Source: an uncultured Sphingomonadaceae bacterium (GTDB lineage: Bacteria; Pseudomonadota; Alphaproteobacteria; Sphingomonadales; Sphingomonadaceae). Taken from it: a stretch of DNA of 64,000 nt. Positions 8,629-20,103 of this stretch are shown here, piece after piece. The stretch spans positions 434,001 through 498,000 of the forward strand of contig CANKZR010000002.1 of assembly GCA_947488625.1 (NCBI GenBank), given 5' to 3'. The first letter of the stretch is position 1. Every line of letters begins with the position of its first letter. The notes under the pieces are model-generated. The model did not search any database. It was not told the origin of the DNA and was given only the letters and a program-made list of their open reading frames with translations. The position numbers and the translations under genes were made by a program.

Positions 8629-9789
8629 ATGCGCGCCACGCCCGATTTCGACTTCGGCCTGACCGAAGAAGCCCAGATGATCCGCGAAACCGTTGCCCGC
8701 TTCGCCGACGATCGCATCGCCCCCCTGGCCGCAAAGGCCGACCGCGAGGACTGGTTTCCGCAGGAACTGTGGCCCGAAATGGGCGAACTGGGCCTGCATG
8801 GCATGACCGTGAGCGAAGAGGACGGCGGCACCGGCCTTGGCTATCTGGAACACACCATCGCGGTGGAAGAAGTGAGCCGCGCCAGCGCGTCCATCGGCCT
8901 GAGCTATGGCGCCCATTCCAACCTGTGCGTCAACCAGATCGCCCGCTGGGGCAATGCTGAGCAGAAGGCGAAATACCTGCCGGGCCTGATCTCGGGCGAT
9001 CACGTGGGTGCGCTCGCCATGAGTGAGCCGGGCGCGGGCTCGGACGTGGTTTCGATGAAACTGAAGGCCGATGCCGTGCAGGGCGGGTACCTGCTCAACG
9101 GCACCAAGTTCTGGATCACCAATGGCCATGTGGCGGAAACGCTGGTGGTCTATGCCAAGACCGACGCTGACGGCGGCAGCAAGGGCATCACCGCATTCCT
9201 GATCGAGAAGGATATGGCGGGCTTCGCGCCGGGGCAGAAGATCGAGAAAATGGGCATGCGCGGCTCCATCACCTCCGAACTCGTGTTCGAGGATTGTCAC
9301 GTGCCTGAAGAGAACGTGCTGGGCGAAGTCGGCAAGGGTGTGCAGGTGCTGATGAGCGGGCTGGATTACGAGCGCGTGGTGCTGTCGGGCGTGCAGCTTG
9401 GCATCATGCAGGCCTGCCTCGATACCGTCATCCCCTACGTCCGCGAACGCAACCAGTTCGGCAAGCGGATCGGCGATTTCCAACTGATCCAGGCCAAGGT
9501 GGCGGACATGTACGTCGCCCTGCAATCGGCCCGCGCCTACACCTATGCCGTTGCCCGCGCCTGCGACAGTGGCAAGACCACGCGCTTCGATGCCGCAGGG
9601 GCGATACTTCTTTCCAGCGAGAATGCTTTTCGTGTCGCAGGGGAAGCAATTCAGGCACTAGGCGGGGCGGGCTACACCACCGACTGGCCGGTGGAGCGCT
9701 ACCTGCGCGATGCGAAGCTGCTGGACATCGGCGCGGGAACCAATGAGATACGCAGGATGCTGATCGGGCGCGAGTTGATTGGCAGTTAG
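8629..9789 (+). CDS. ivd: Isovaleryl-CoA dehydrogenase (acyl-CoA dehydrogenase family)
   Basis: FAD enzyme that oxidises isovaleryl-CoA to 3-methylcrotonyl-CoA in leucine breakdown. The 386-residue protein carries ACAD landmarks: MSEPGAGSDVVSMK (FAD/substrate region), KFWITNGHVAETLVVYAKT, and the C-terminal DIGAGTNEIRRMLIGREL. The LDYERVVLSGVQLGIMQACLD segment holds the glutamate expected to be the catalytic base in the isovaleryl-specific branch. ATG at 8629 was chosen because conserved residues start there; a 48-codon upstream extension looks like leader. The methylcrotonyl-CoA carboxylase beta gene follows after 15 bases, which supports isovaleryl specificity over other acyl-CoAs. Confidence 0.9.
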   Translation: MRATPDFDFGLTEEAQMIRETVARFADDRIAPLAAKADREDWFPQELWPEMGELGLHGMTVSEEDGGTGLGYLEHTIAVEEVSRASASIGLSYGAHSNLCVNQIARWGNAEQKAKYLPGLISGDHVGALAMSEPGAGSDVVSMKLKADAVQGGYLLNGTKFWITNGHVAETLVVYAKTDADGGSKGITAFLIEKDMAGFAPGQKIEKMGMRGSITSELVFEDCHVPEENVLGEVGKGVQVLMSGLDYERVVLSGVQLGIMQACLDTVIPYVRERNQFGKRIGDFQLIQAKVADMYVALQSARAYTYAVARACDSGKTTRFDAAGAILLSSENAFRVAGEAIQALGGAGYTTDWPVERYLRDAKLLDIGAGTNEIRRMLIGRELIGS

Positions 9790-9804
9790 GAAGAGCACTT
9801 TTCA

Positions 9805-11406
9805 ATGACCGCACCCATTCTCACCTCCACCCTCGACATAGACAGCCCCGAAGCCAAGGCGCGGGCCGCGCATAATCGCGCGCTGGCCGAGGAATTGCGC
9901 GCCAAGGTGGCCGATGCCGCGCTGGGCGGCAGCGAGAAGCACCGCGAGCGGCATGTCAGCCGTGGCAAGCTGCTGCCGCGGGAGCGGGTGGAGCGGTTGC
10001 TCGATCCCGGCTCGCCGTTCCTCGAGATCGGTCAGCTGGCGGCGAACGGCATGTACGAGGGCGACGTTAACGGTGCCTCCATCATCGCAGGGATCGGCCG
10101 CGTATCAGGCCGGCAGGTGATGATCGCCTGCAACGACCCCACGGTGAAGGGCGGCAGCTATTACCCGATGACGGTGAAGAAGCACCTGCGTGCCCAAGAG
10201 ATCGCGCAGGACAATCGCCTACCCTGCATCTACCTGGTCGACAGCGGCGGGGCGAACCTGCCCTACCAGGACGAAGTGTTCCCCGATCGCGAGCATTTCG
10301 GACGCATTTTCTACAACCAGGCGAACATGTCCGCGATGGGCATTCCGCAGATTGCCTGTGTCATGGGCAGCTGCACGGCGGGCGGTGCCTATGTGCCCGC
10401 GATGAGCGACGAGAGTATCATCGTGCGCGAGCAGGGGACCATCTTCCTTGCCGGTCCGCCATTGGTGAAGGCTGCGACGGGCGAGGAAATCAGCGCCGAG
10501 GATCTGGGTGGCGGCGCGCTGCATGCAAAGAAATCGGGCGTAGTCGATCACCTTGCCGAGAACGACGAGCATGCGCTTACCATCGTGCGCGATATCGTCA
10601 GCCACCTGGGTCGCAACGAACCGGCAAAGCTGGACATCCGCGATCCGCGCCCGCCCAAGTTCGATGCAGAAGATCTGTACTCGATCATCCCCGACGACGT
10701 GCGCGCACCTTACGATGTGCACGAGGTGATTGCGCGCATCGTGGACGGCAGCGAGTTTCACGAGTTCAAAAAGGATTACGGCTCCACCTTGGTCTGCGGT
10801 TTTGCGCATGTCTGGGGCATGCCCGTCGCCATTCTCGCCAACAATGGTGTGTTGTTTTCCGAAAGCGCGCAGAAGGGCGCGCATTTCATCGAGCTGGCCT
10901 GCCAGCGTGGCATCCCGCTGCTGTTCCTGCAGAACATCTCCGGCTTCATGGTTGGCGGGAAATACGAGGCGGAAGGCATTGCCAAGCACGGCGCGAAGCT
11001 GGTGACGGCGGTGGCCACGGCGCAGGTGCCCAAGATCACCGTGGTGATCGGCGGCAGTTTCGGCGCGGGCAACTACGGCATGTGCGGCCGCGCCTATTCT
11101 CCGCGGTTCATGTTCACCTGGCCCAACGCGCGGATCAGTGTGATGGGCGGCGAACAGGCGGCCAGCGTGCTGGCAACGGTCCACCGCGATGCGGACAAGT
11201 GGTCGGCCGAAGAAGCCGAGGACTTTAAGGCTCCGATCCGCCAGAAGTACGAGGACGAGGGCAATCCCTATTACGCCACCGCAAGACTGTGGGACGACGG
11301 GGTGATCGATCCTGTTCAGACACGCGACGTGCTGGGCCTCAGCCTCGCGGCTGCGCTGGAAGCGCCAATCCCGGACCGTCCGCAGTTCGGTGTTTTCAGG
11401 ATGTAG
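9805..11406 (+). CDS. mccB: Methylcrotonyl-CoA carboxylase beta (carboxyltransferase) subunit
   Basis: Carboxyltransferase half of biotin-dependent 3-methylcrotonyl-CoA carboxylase, the step after isovaleryl-CoA dehydrogenase in leucine catabolism. The protein is 533 residues, the normal length. Hallmarks seen: [37 protein letters not shown], and the glycine-rich [20 protein letters not shown] followed by [18 protein letters not shown], typical of MCC and its geranyl-CoA relatives. It lies 15 bases after the dehydrogenase gene. The partner alpha (biotin carboxylase/carrier) subunit, enoyl-CoA hydratase and HMG-CoA lyase genes that often follow are not in this window. Confidence 0.9.
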   Translation: MTAPILTSTLDIDSPEAKARAAHNRALAEELRAKVADAALGGSEKHRERHVSRGKLLPRERVERLLDPGSPFLEIGQLAANGMYEGDVNGASIIAGIGRVSGRQVMIACNDPTVKGGSYYPMTVKKHLRAQEIAQDNRLPCIYLVDSGGANLPYQDEVFPDREHFGRIFYNQANMSAMGIPQIACVMGSCTAGGAYVPAMSDESIIVREQGTIFLAGPPLVKAATGEEISAEDLGGGALHAKKSGVVDHLAENDEHALTIVRDIVSHLGRNEPAKLDIRDPRPPKFDAEDLYSIIPDDVRAPYDVHEVIARIVDGSEFHEFKKDYGSTLVCGFAHVWGMPVAILANNGVLFSESAQKGAHFIELACQRGIPLLFLQNISGFMVGGKYEAEGIAKHGAKLVTAVATAQVPKITVVIGGSFGAGNYGMCGRAYSPRFMFTWPNARISVMGGEQAASVLATVHRDADKWSAEEAEDFKAPIRQKYEDEGNPYYATARLWDDGVIDPVQTRDVLGLSLAAALEAPIPDRPQFGVFRM

Positions 11407-11496
11407 TCGGAGCGAAAACCGTTCGTCGCATTTTCGCCACATTTCCGGAAACTTGTGTCCAGCGGTTCGTTGAGCGGCGCATAGGAGACACAGATT

Positions 11497-12012
11497 ATGC
11501 GTAAGATTATAGCTATTTCCGCCGCAGCACCCCTCGCCCTGCTGGCCGCGTGCGGTGACAACGAACCTGCCGATGACCTGGACATGGATCCGGTTGAAAA
11601 TACGATGCCCGCTGATGACGTGGCAAGCGACATGCAGGCGGACGGCCCGGCCACTACACTGGAAGAAACGGGCGATTTTTCCGGCACGTACAATATGCAG
11701 AGCGAAGACGGCACCAGCCGCAGCATCAGGCTCGATTCGTCGGACGACAGCTATGAGTACACCGCCAGCGACGGCACCACCCGCACCGGCAACTATACTA
11801 GGCTCGACGATGGTTACCGCCTGCAGATCGAGGATTACGATGGTTCGCCAGGATATTTCACGTTCTCGAACGGGCAGCTTGTTCGCCTTCAGGAAGACAC
11901 GTCCGTCAATGAAGGCATGACGGTTGAGGGCGAACGCTATTCGCGCGATGACGACGATGCCGTCTTCTCGCGTGAACCCGAATTGGGCAGCCCGGTAGCC
12001 CCGCAGGATTAA
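11497..12012 (+). CDS. Hypothetical lipoprotein
   Basis: Unrecognised 171-residue protein. It has a lipoprotein signal peptide (MRKIIAISAAAPLALLAAC) with the lipobox cysteine at residue 19, then an acidic, low-complexity stretch to about residue 60. A compact C-terminal part is rich in alternating polar and aromatic residues (GTYNMQSEDGTSRSIRLD, GNYTRLDDGYRLQIEDYDG) and looks like a small beta-sheet domain. It is expected to be a periplasm-facing lipoprotein. A strong hairpin terminator follows at 12053, so it is probably a single-gene transcript after the carboxylase gene. No function can be assigned. Confidence 0.75.
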   Translation: MRKIIAISAAAPLALLAACGDNEPADDLDMDPVENTMPADDVASDMQADGPATTLEETGDFSGTYNMQSEDGTSRSIRLDSSDDSYEYTASDGTTRTGNYTRLDDGYRLQIEDYDGSPGYFTFSNGQLVRLQEDTSVNEGMTVEGERYSRDDDDAVFSREPELGSPVAPQD

Positions 12013-12052
12013 TCCTTCGGGCTTCGCGACCCGGACGACAAGGCTCGCTTTT

Positions 12053-12090
12053 CTCCCTCCGGATGCTAGGCCATCCGGAGGGAGATTTTG
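12053..12090 (+). terminator. Rho-independent terminator / hairpin overlapping an SD sequence
   Basis: A 13-base perfect inverted repeat, CTCCCTCCGGATG at 12053-12065 and CATCCGGAGGGAG at 12072-12084 with a 6-base loop, followed by ATTTTGTTTG. It should end the lipoprotein transcript. Its 3' arm contains GGAGGGAG, which is also the only good Shine-Dalgarno for the TTG start at 12092. Confidence 0.8.
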
Positions 12091-12091
12091 T

Positions 12092-12763
12092 TTGGGCCAG
12101 CCGCCAGTAACACCGATAGACGAGCGGGCACCAAATGCTGCGCCCAGCATGCTCTCGCGCATCGTCTGGCGCCTGCTGCGCGGGCTTTACCGCCTGAAAG
12201 GATTCCGGCTTGTCGGGATGCCGCCGGCGATCCCCAAGTACATCCTTGTCGGCGCGCCGCACACGTCCAACTTGGACTTCATCTTCTTTGCAGGCGCGGT
12301 GAGGAAAATGGGAATCCGCCCCCGCTTCATCGGCAAGCATACGTTGTTCAAATGGCCGATGACGCGGTTCATGCTGGATATGGGCGGAATGCCCATCAAT
12401 CGCAGCGCGCCCAAAGGTTACGTGCGCAGCGTGATCGAGCGGATCGAGGCGGCAGAAGAAATGGCACTGGTGGTGGCGCCCGAAGGCAGCCGCTCGTCCG
12501 ATGGCCGCTGGCGCAGCGGGTTTTACCATATCGCAAATGGCGCGGGCATTCCGATCGTGCCGGTTTGGTTCAACCTGGCTGAAAGGCGCGGCGCAGTGGG
12601 AGAGCCCGTCTGGCCGACCGGTGATTTCCATGCAGACATGGCAAGAATTGCCGAGTTCTATTCCAGCGCCATGCCGGAATGCGATCGTTTCGAGGTGTTG
12701 ACCGAGCAGGCCCGCGGCGAAGTCGCCACGCCGAAGGCGGGTTCCCGAACGCGCGGTGGCTGA
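12092..12763 (+). CDS. PlsC-like 1-acyl-glycerol-3-phosphate acyltransferase family protein
   Basis: Lysophospholipid acyltransferase family member of 223 residues, probably acylating a glycerolipid or related acceptor at the inner membrane. The catalytic H(X4)D motif is HTSNLD at His57 and Asp62, and the substrate-binding motif is APEGSRSSDGRWRSGF near residue 130. The TTG start is chosen because GGAGGGAG lies 7 bases upstream; an ATG at 12149 is the alternative and removes a non-conserved N-terminus. It overlaps the next gene by 8 bases, suggesting coupling. The exact substrate is not shown by the sequence. Confidence 0.82.
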   Translation: MGQPPVTPIDERAPNAAPSMLSRIVWRLLRGLYRLKGFRLVGMPPAIPKYILVGAPHTSNLDFIFFAGAVRKMGIRPRFIGKHTLFKWPMTRFMLDMGGMPINRSAPKGYVRSVIERIEAAEEMALVVAPEGSRSSDGRWRSGFYHIANGAGIPIVPVWFNLAERRGAVGEPVWPTGDFHADMARIAEFYSSAMPECDRFEVLTEQARGEVATPKAGSRTRGG

Positions 12764-13565
12764 AGCGCTGGCCCTCAACGCACTGGCGCTGCTGTTGGCG
12801 GCGTTGGCGCTGTGGGCGCTTGGCGTTGCCATCGGCAAGGTCAGCTACGTCGACAGTGTCTGGGGGCTGGCGATGGCGGGGCTGGCGTTGTTGAGCTGGT
12901 GGCAGCTTGACCGGCGCGGATGGCCCGGCGCGTTGCTGACGATGATGGTACTGGCATGGGGCCTGCGGCTGGGCATCCATCTGCTGCGCCGCTTCCTGCG
13001 CAATGGTGAGGACGAGCGTTACATAAAGATGCTTCCCCCGCCGGAAGAACGCGCGAAGTTTGCGCTGACCTCGCTATGGAAGGTGTGGCTGTTGCAGGCC
13101 GCGCTTATCATGCTGGTCAGCAGCCCCGCGCAGGTCGGGATACTCGTGACCACTGTGGGCCAGCCACTCCCGCTATGGGCTCTTGCCGGGGGCGCGCTCT
13201 ACCTGGTGGGCATATTCTTCGAATGGGTGGGCGACTGGCAACTCGCGCGTTTCAAGTCCGATCCCACCAACGATGGCACGGTGATGCGATCGGGGCTTTG
13301 GCGCTACACCCGCCATCCCAATTACTTCGGCGATGCCTGTGCGTGGTGGGGCATTTTTCTCGTTGCTCTGGCTGTCGAGCCCGGTGCGGTGATCTGGACC
13401 TTGCCGGGGCCGGTGTTCCTGACCTTCACGCTCGTCAAGTGGTCTGGCGCGGCGATGACCGAAGAAGCGATGCGCGACAAATACGGCAAGGAGTTTGTCG
13501 AATACACGCGCCGGACTTCTGCGTTCATTCCCATGCCGCCCAAAGCTGGCGCGACATCTGCGTGA
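12756..13565 (+). CDS. DUF1295 / steroid 5-alpha-reductase-like membrane protein
   Basis: Polytopic inner-membrane protein of 269 residues in the DUF1295 family, related to steroid 5-alpha reductases and isoprenylcysteine methyltransferases. Several hydrophobic segments run through it. The C-terminal family signature is RYTRHPNYFGDACAWWGIF, followed by EEAMRDKYGKEFVEYTRRT. This fold normally binds NADPH or SAM close to the membrane. The GTG start overlaps the acyltransferase gene by 8 bases, so the two are probably one operon concerned with lipid chemistry (inference). The substrate is unknown. Confidence 0.85.
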   Translation: MAEALALNALALLLAALALWALGVAIGKVSYVDSVWGLAMAGLALLSWWQLDRRGWPGALLTMMVLAWGLRLGIHLLRRFLRNGEDERYIKMLPPPEERAKFALTSLWKVWLLQAALIMLVSSPAQVGILVTTVGQPLPLWALAGGALYLVGIFFEWVGDWQLARFKSDPTNDGTVMRSGLWRYTRHPNYFGDACAWWGIFLVALAVEPGAVIWTLPGPVFLTFTLVKWSGAAMTEEAMRDKYGKEFVEYTRRTSAFIPMPPKAGATSA

Positions 13566-13596
13566 CAAGCGTGCAACAGGTGGGCAAGGCAGTGAA

Positions 13597-14727
13597 ATGA
13601 AACGCTGGACCGCCCGTATCGCCCGCTTTGTCGTCATCGTCCTCGCCCTTGCCACGCTCGTCAGCCTGGTTGCCGCGGACGCCTGGTGGATCCGCGTGTT
13701 CGATTTCCCGCGCCTGCAATTCGCCATTCTGCTGGCAATTGCGGCGATCCTGCTGGTGGCGACACGTTCGAAGCAACTGTTCATCTGGCTTCCTGTCGCC
13801 CTGCTGGCGCTGGCGTTCCAAGCGGGACAGGTCCTACCTTATATGTCCTTCATGCCGAAAGAGGCAGTGGACGCGGATGAGTGCGCGGCTCCTGACAGGC
13901 TGCACATCGCTTCGCTTAATGTTCTGCAAAGCAACACCGATTACCAGTCCACCATCGATTACGTGCGCGAAGAAGACCCCGATATCTTCCTCGCGATGGA
14001 AAACGATGCCGCGTGGACCGATGCGCTCTCGGCTGCGCTGGATGCCGACTATCCCTATTCGATGAAAATACCGCAGCCCAACACCTATGGCATGGCCATG
14101 TGGTCACGGCTGCCCTTTGCCGAGATCGAGCGCAACGAACTGGCCGGCGGCGGCACACCATCCATAAAGGCACGCGTGCAACGTGCAGATGGCGGCATCA
14201 TGACGCTGTTCGCCGTGCACCCGCGTCCGCCGCGCCCAGGACAGGACAGTGGGCAGCGCGATGCCGAACTCGTGCTGCTGGCGGACCTTGTGCGCGATTC
14301 GGGCCGTCCCACGCTGGTGGTTGGCGATTTCAACGATGTCGGCTGGTCCAGCGTGACGGAAACGTTCCAGCGCATCGGTCAAATGATCGATCCGCGTAAG
14401 GGACGCGGCTTCAATGCCACCTTCGATGCGCGCAATCCACTGATGCGCTGGCCGCTTGATCATGTCTTCCACACAGACGACTTCGGCGTCCTGCGGTTCG
14501 AGGCAGGCCGGGACGTGGGCTCCGACCATTTTCCGCTGGAGGTGGAACTGTGCCTTCGGTCGAGCGAATTCGCTCCGCAGCAGGAGGCTCCCGACCTCAC
14601 GCAGGAAGCCATCGACGATGCGCGCGACGAACTCGAGGAGGCTTCCCTCGGCGGGGAAGGGCCCGATGCCGAAAGGCTGACGGTGGTGGATGATGGTGAC
14701 GAGGCCGAGGCCTACGCGCCGGAATAA
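13597..14727 (+). CDS. Membrane-anchored endonuclease/exonuclease/phosphatase (EEP) family protein
   Basis: A 376-residue protein with about three N-terminal transmembrane segments (residues 8-85) followed by a periplasm- or cytoplasm-facing EEP domain. Domain motifs: LHIASLNVLQSN (first strand), PDIFLAMENDAAW (metal-binding Glu), LVVGDFNDVGW and VGSDHFPLEVEL (catalytic Asp/His). Relatives include phosphodiesterases and uncharacterised proteins with this topology. The last 50 residues are acidic and unlike the domain. ATG at 13597 begins the hydrophobic segment; an upstream in-frame extension overlaps DUF1295 and was discarded. Nuclease, phosphatase and lipid-phosphodiesterase roles are all possible. 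Confidence 0.85.
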   Translation: MKRWTARIARFVVIVLALATLVSLVAADAWWIRVFDFPRLQFAILLAIAAILLVATRSKQLFIWLPVALLALAFQAGQVLPYMSFMPKEAVDADECAAPDRLHIASLNVLQSNTDYQSTIDYVREEDPDIFLAMENDAAWTDALSAALDADYPYSMKIPQPNTYGMAMWSRLPFAEIERNELAGGGTPSIKARVQRADGGIMTLFAVHPRPPRPGQDSGQRDAELVLLADLVRDSGRPTLVVGDFNDVGWSSVTETFQRIGQMIDPRKGRGFNATFDARNPLMRWPLDHVFHTDDFGVLRFEAGRDVGSDHFPLEVELCLRSSEFAPQQEAPDLTQEAIDDARDELEEASLGGEGPDAERLTVVDDGDEAEAYAPE

Positions 14728-14733
14728 GCGGCG

Positions 14734-15459
14734 CTAGCGATGCCCTTCGTGGTTGAGGGCATATTTCAGGCTGCCGCCGATCATCAGGCCCGAAAGGCCC
14801 ACGATGACGATGGCCCAGATCCAGTGGGGCAGGAACAGCTCCGCCTCCATCGCCCCGGTATCGGAAAGCATGGGCTGGCCGCCGATAATGGCGCTTTCGG
14901 AGAACAGGTAGTCGAGATCCTTGAACATCGAGAACGCCGCCAGCACGCCGAGGAACTGCAATGTGAAAAGCTGAATGCCACGGCCGCCGCGCCAGGCGAT
15001 CAGTCCCACGGCGATACCCAGCAACGGCAGCACGGCCCAGCCCACGGTGCTGCGCACCCAGATTGCAGTGGACAGCAAGAGTGCAACTGACAGGGCGATC
15101 AAAGCCGGGCGCCAATATTTGCGCGCGCTGCTGGCCAATATCAGGGCAGCACCGATAACGCTCGGTCCCAGTGGCCCGCCCATCGCGATCAGGGCGCGGT
15201 CCAGTCCGCCGCTGTCCAGCGCCGTGCGCGATGATGCGTAGCCAGATCCGTCGGCGTTGATCACCAGCAGATCGAAGGCATTGCCGGTAAGAATGGCGGT
15301 TAGGCCATGCCCCATCTCGTGAAACCACGTGGTGAGGATGACGAAGGGCCAGATCAGGTAATTGCCAAATGGCAATGCGGGCAGGAACAACACCAGCACG
15401 CCTGCCAGTATCAGACGGCCGACCTGCTCTTCCTGGCTGCCGGGGCGTACGCCGTACAT
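14734..15459 (-). CDS. M50-like integral membrane metallopeptidase
   Basis: A 241-residue polytopic membrane protein with a zinc-protease motif HEMGH at residues 47-51 inside the second hydrophobic segment (TTWFHEMGHGLTAILTGN). This matches the peptidase M50B-like family, small relatives of site-2 proteases. A GGPLGPSVIGAAL segment and about five further hydrophobic stretches follow. The ATG overlaps the stop of the AI-2E/PerM permease gene (ATGA), so the pair is translationally coupled. No PDZ domain is present, unlike RseP. The substrate is unknown. Confidence 0.85.
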   Translation of the reverse strand: MYGVRPGSQEEQVGRLILAGVLVLFLPALPFGNYLIWPFVILTTWFHEMGHGLTAILTGNAFDLLVINADGSGYASSRTALDSGGLDRALIAMGGPLGPSVIGAALILASSARKYWRPALIALSVALLLSTAIWVRSTVGWAVLPLLGIAVGLIAWRGGRGIQLFTLQFLGVLAAFSMFKDLDYLFSESAIIGGQPMLSDTGAMEAELFLPHWIWAIVIVGLSGLMIGGSLKYALNHEGHR

Positions 15460-16544
15460 CAGGCAGGTGCTCCCGTATGTGTCTCCGTCTCTCCGATGCG
15501 CGAGCGGTAGAGGATGGACCATCCGGCAAGGAACAACCCCGCCGCCATCGGGCCCACCACGATCCCGGCCAGCCCCATTGCGGCGATGCCGCCCAGGGTG
15601 GAGACCAGGATTATCCAGTCCGGAATGCCGGTGTCGCGGCCCACCAGTATCGGGCGCAGCACGTTGTCCGCCATGCCGATGATGGCAACGCCCGATATCA
15701 GCACGACCACGCCCTGCCATATGTCTCCGACAGCGAGAAGGTAAAGTGCCACCGGTGCCCATACGATCGCAGGGCCGATCGCGGGCAACAACGAGAAGAA
15801 GGCGGTCAGCAGGCCCAGCAACACCACCGACGGCATGCCGGCAATCCAGTAGGTCGCGGCCCCAAGCGCCCCTTGCACCAGGCCGACGACGATGGAGCCC
15901 TTCACCGTGGCGCGCACGATAGAGAGGAAGCGGTCGGCCAGTTCGCGCGCAATATTGCTGCCCAGGGGTAGATGATCGATGATCTTGGCCCCGATGGGCC
16001 TTCCGTCGCGCAGGAGGAAATAGGTGACATACAGGCCCACGCCGAAAGACAGCACGAAGCCGAAGGCGCTACCGGTGATCGATACAGCTTGCCGCGCGAT
16101 CAGCCCGGAGCTTTCCAGCGCCAGTTCCTGCGCCCGTTCCTGAATCAGCGCAGGTGAGCCGAGACCGGAGTTTTGCAGATTCTCGCGCAGAAAGCCCGGC
16201 AAGGCGGCAAAGATCGTCTCGAACCATCCGGCAAGGTCGATCCGGCCCTTCTGGAAAGCCACCACCACGGATGTTGCCTGGTCCACCACCACCCCGCCGA
16301 TCAGGAAGGCCGGAATTATGATGGCAATGGTGATGACCAACAGGGTAGCGATAGCAGCGCGGTTGCTGCCGCCGCCCATCGTGCGGCGGAACCACTGGAA
16401 CATCGGTTGGAACATGATGGCTGCCAGCGCCGCCCACAGGATAGGCAGCAGGAAGGGCCAGATGATAAGAGCAAAGCCAAGGGTGATAGCTGCGAGAAAC
16501 AGCATGTATCCGCCGCTCTCCAGCCTCTTGTGCTCCATTATCAC
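15459..16544 (-). CDS. AI-2E family transporter / PerM-like permease
   Basis: Inner-membrane protein of 361 residues from the AI-2E transporter (PerM, formerly DUF20) family. The usual pattern is visible: an N-terminal pair of helices (FALIIWPFLLPILWAALAAI), a central soluble region around 110-160, and a C-terminal bundle with GLLTAFFSLLPAIGPAIVWAP and the family-typical DNVLRPILVGR. Members have been linked to quorum-signal export, sodium/proton exchange or metabolite efflux, so function cannot be fixed here. The GTG start has GGGAGG about 10 bases upstream; an ATG two codons in is equally possible. It is co-transcribed with the M50-like gene. Confidence 0.88.
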   Translation of the reverse strand: MIMEHKRLESGGYMLFLAAITLGFALIIWPFLLPILWAALAAIMFQPMFQWFRRTMGGGSNRAAIATLLVITIAIIIPAFLIGGVVVDQATSVVVAFQKGRIDLAGWFETIFAALPGFLRENLQNSGLGSPALIQERAQELALESSGLIARQAVSITGSAFGFVLSFGVGLYVTYFLLRDGRPIGAKIIDHLPLGSNIARELADRFLSIVRATVKGSIVVGLVQGALGAATYWIAGMPSVVLLGLLTAFFSLLPAIGPAIVWAPVALYLLAVGDIWQGVVVLISGVAIIGMADNVLRPILVGRDTGIPDWIILVSTLGGIAAMGLAGIVVGPMAAGLFLAGWSILYRSRIGETETHTGAPA

Positions 16545-16589
16545 CGTCGTGGTTCCTCCCGGCCTTTTGCGTCTATCGGCGCGACCCGA

Positions 16590-19307
<2,718 letters not shown>

Positions 19308-19327
19308 TCAAACGACAGGGGTAAGTC

Positions 19328-19993
19328 ATGAAGAACAAACTGGCGCTGGGCGCTGCGATCATGGCGATGGGTTTTGCAACGCCCGCGCAGGCAGACATCC
19401 TGAATTACGATGTTTCCAATGCTACCGGGGGCGATTGCCCGCACGGCCTGTGGACCAACACGCTCAACAGCGGCTGCGAGCGGAACTACTCCTTCCAGGA
19501 TGGTTCGCTGTTCTCTGTCGATACGGATAACGGTACGGGTACCTTCACCGGCACCGCCATCAACAAGGCCGGCACAGTGGCAACACTGGACCTTTCGCTT
19601 GCCGGCCTGCTCGACACGCTGGACGGAACCGGCTTCGGCTACAAGGCTGGTGGCGGCGCTTACGATCCGGCCAACCAGGACTATTTCACGTCTGCCAGCG
19701 GCACGATCACCATCGGCGGCACGGCATATACGTTGAACCCGATCGATCCCATGGCGGGCAACACGGTTTTCCAGTTCGGCACCGGCGCGAATGACAAGAC
19801 AGGCGATCTTGGCGGTTCGGCATGGCTGAATGTCCTGAACCCCACGGGGTGGGCGCTGCCGCATTTCGACATTAATTTCGACCTCACCCGTTCGCCCACG
19901 CAGGTTCCTGCTCCAGCCGGTGCATTGCTGCTGGGTCTGGGACTCGCTGGGGTATGGGGCGCGCGCCGTCGCAAGGCGAAGGCTTCGGCCTGA
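19328..19993 (+). CDS. Secreted protein with PEP-CTERM-like C-terminal sorting signal
   Basis: A 221-residue exported protein. The N-terminal signal peptide ends near ATPAQA (residue 23). The middle is polar, rich in Gly, Thr and Asp, with no recognised enzyme motif. The C-terminus has the tripartite PEP-CTERM layout: short motif VPAPAG, hydrophobic helix ALLLGLGLAGVW, then the basic cluster GARRRKAKA. Such tails are normally cut by an exosortase (EpsH/XrtA type) and often occur with exopolysaccharide loci. No exosortase gene is visible in this window. A hairpin at 20044 probably ends the transcript. The next gene is a TPR lipoprotein that may belong to the same system. Confidence 0.8.
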   Translation: MKNKLALGAAIMAMGFATPAQADILNYDVSNATGGDCPHGLWTNTLNSGCERNYSFQDGSLFSVDTDNGTGTFTGTAINKAGTVATLDLSLAGLLDTLDGTGFGYKAGGGAYDPANQDYFTSASGTITIGGTAYTLNPIDPMAGNTVFQFGTGANDKTGDLGGSAWLNVLNPTGWALPHFDINFDLTRSPTQVPAPAGALLLGLGLAGVWGARRRKAKASA

Positions 19994-20043
19994 ACCTGCA
20001 TTCGACCTTGCGCCACGGGGCGCATTGTCACCTGTGAAACATG

Positions 20044-20077
20044 AGCGAGGCCGGGCCGAATGGCTTAGGCCTCGCTT
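20044..20077 (+). terminator. Probable hairpin terminator
   Basis: AGCGAGGCC at 20044-20052 pairs with GGCCTCGCT at 20068-20076, with a small inner GCC/GGC stem in the loop. The trailing TAAGGCATTT is only weakly T-rich, so termination is likely but not certain. Confidence 0.5.
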
Positions 20078-20103
20078 AAGGCATTTGCGCTAGGTTCGCG
20101 CGC

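Noticed and set aside
10219-12162. A 647-codon open frame on the minus strand over mccB and the lipoprotein gene
   Set aside because: It lies antisense to a clear carboxyltransferase gene, has no domain-like sequence, and reflects the codon pattern of GC-rich DNA.
19328-19993. Autotransporter or LPXTG-type sorting signal
   Set aside because: The C-terminus fits the PEP-CTERM layout and has no LPXTG motif or beta-barrel.
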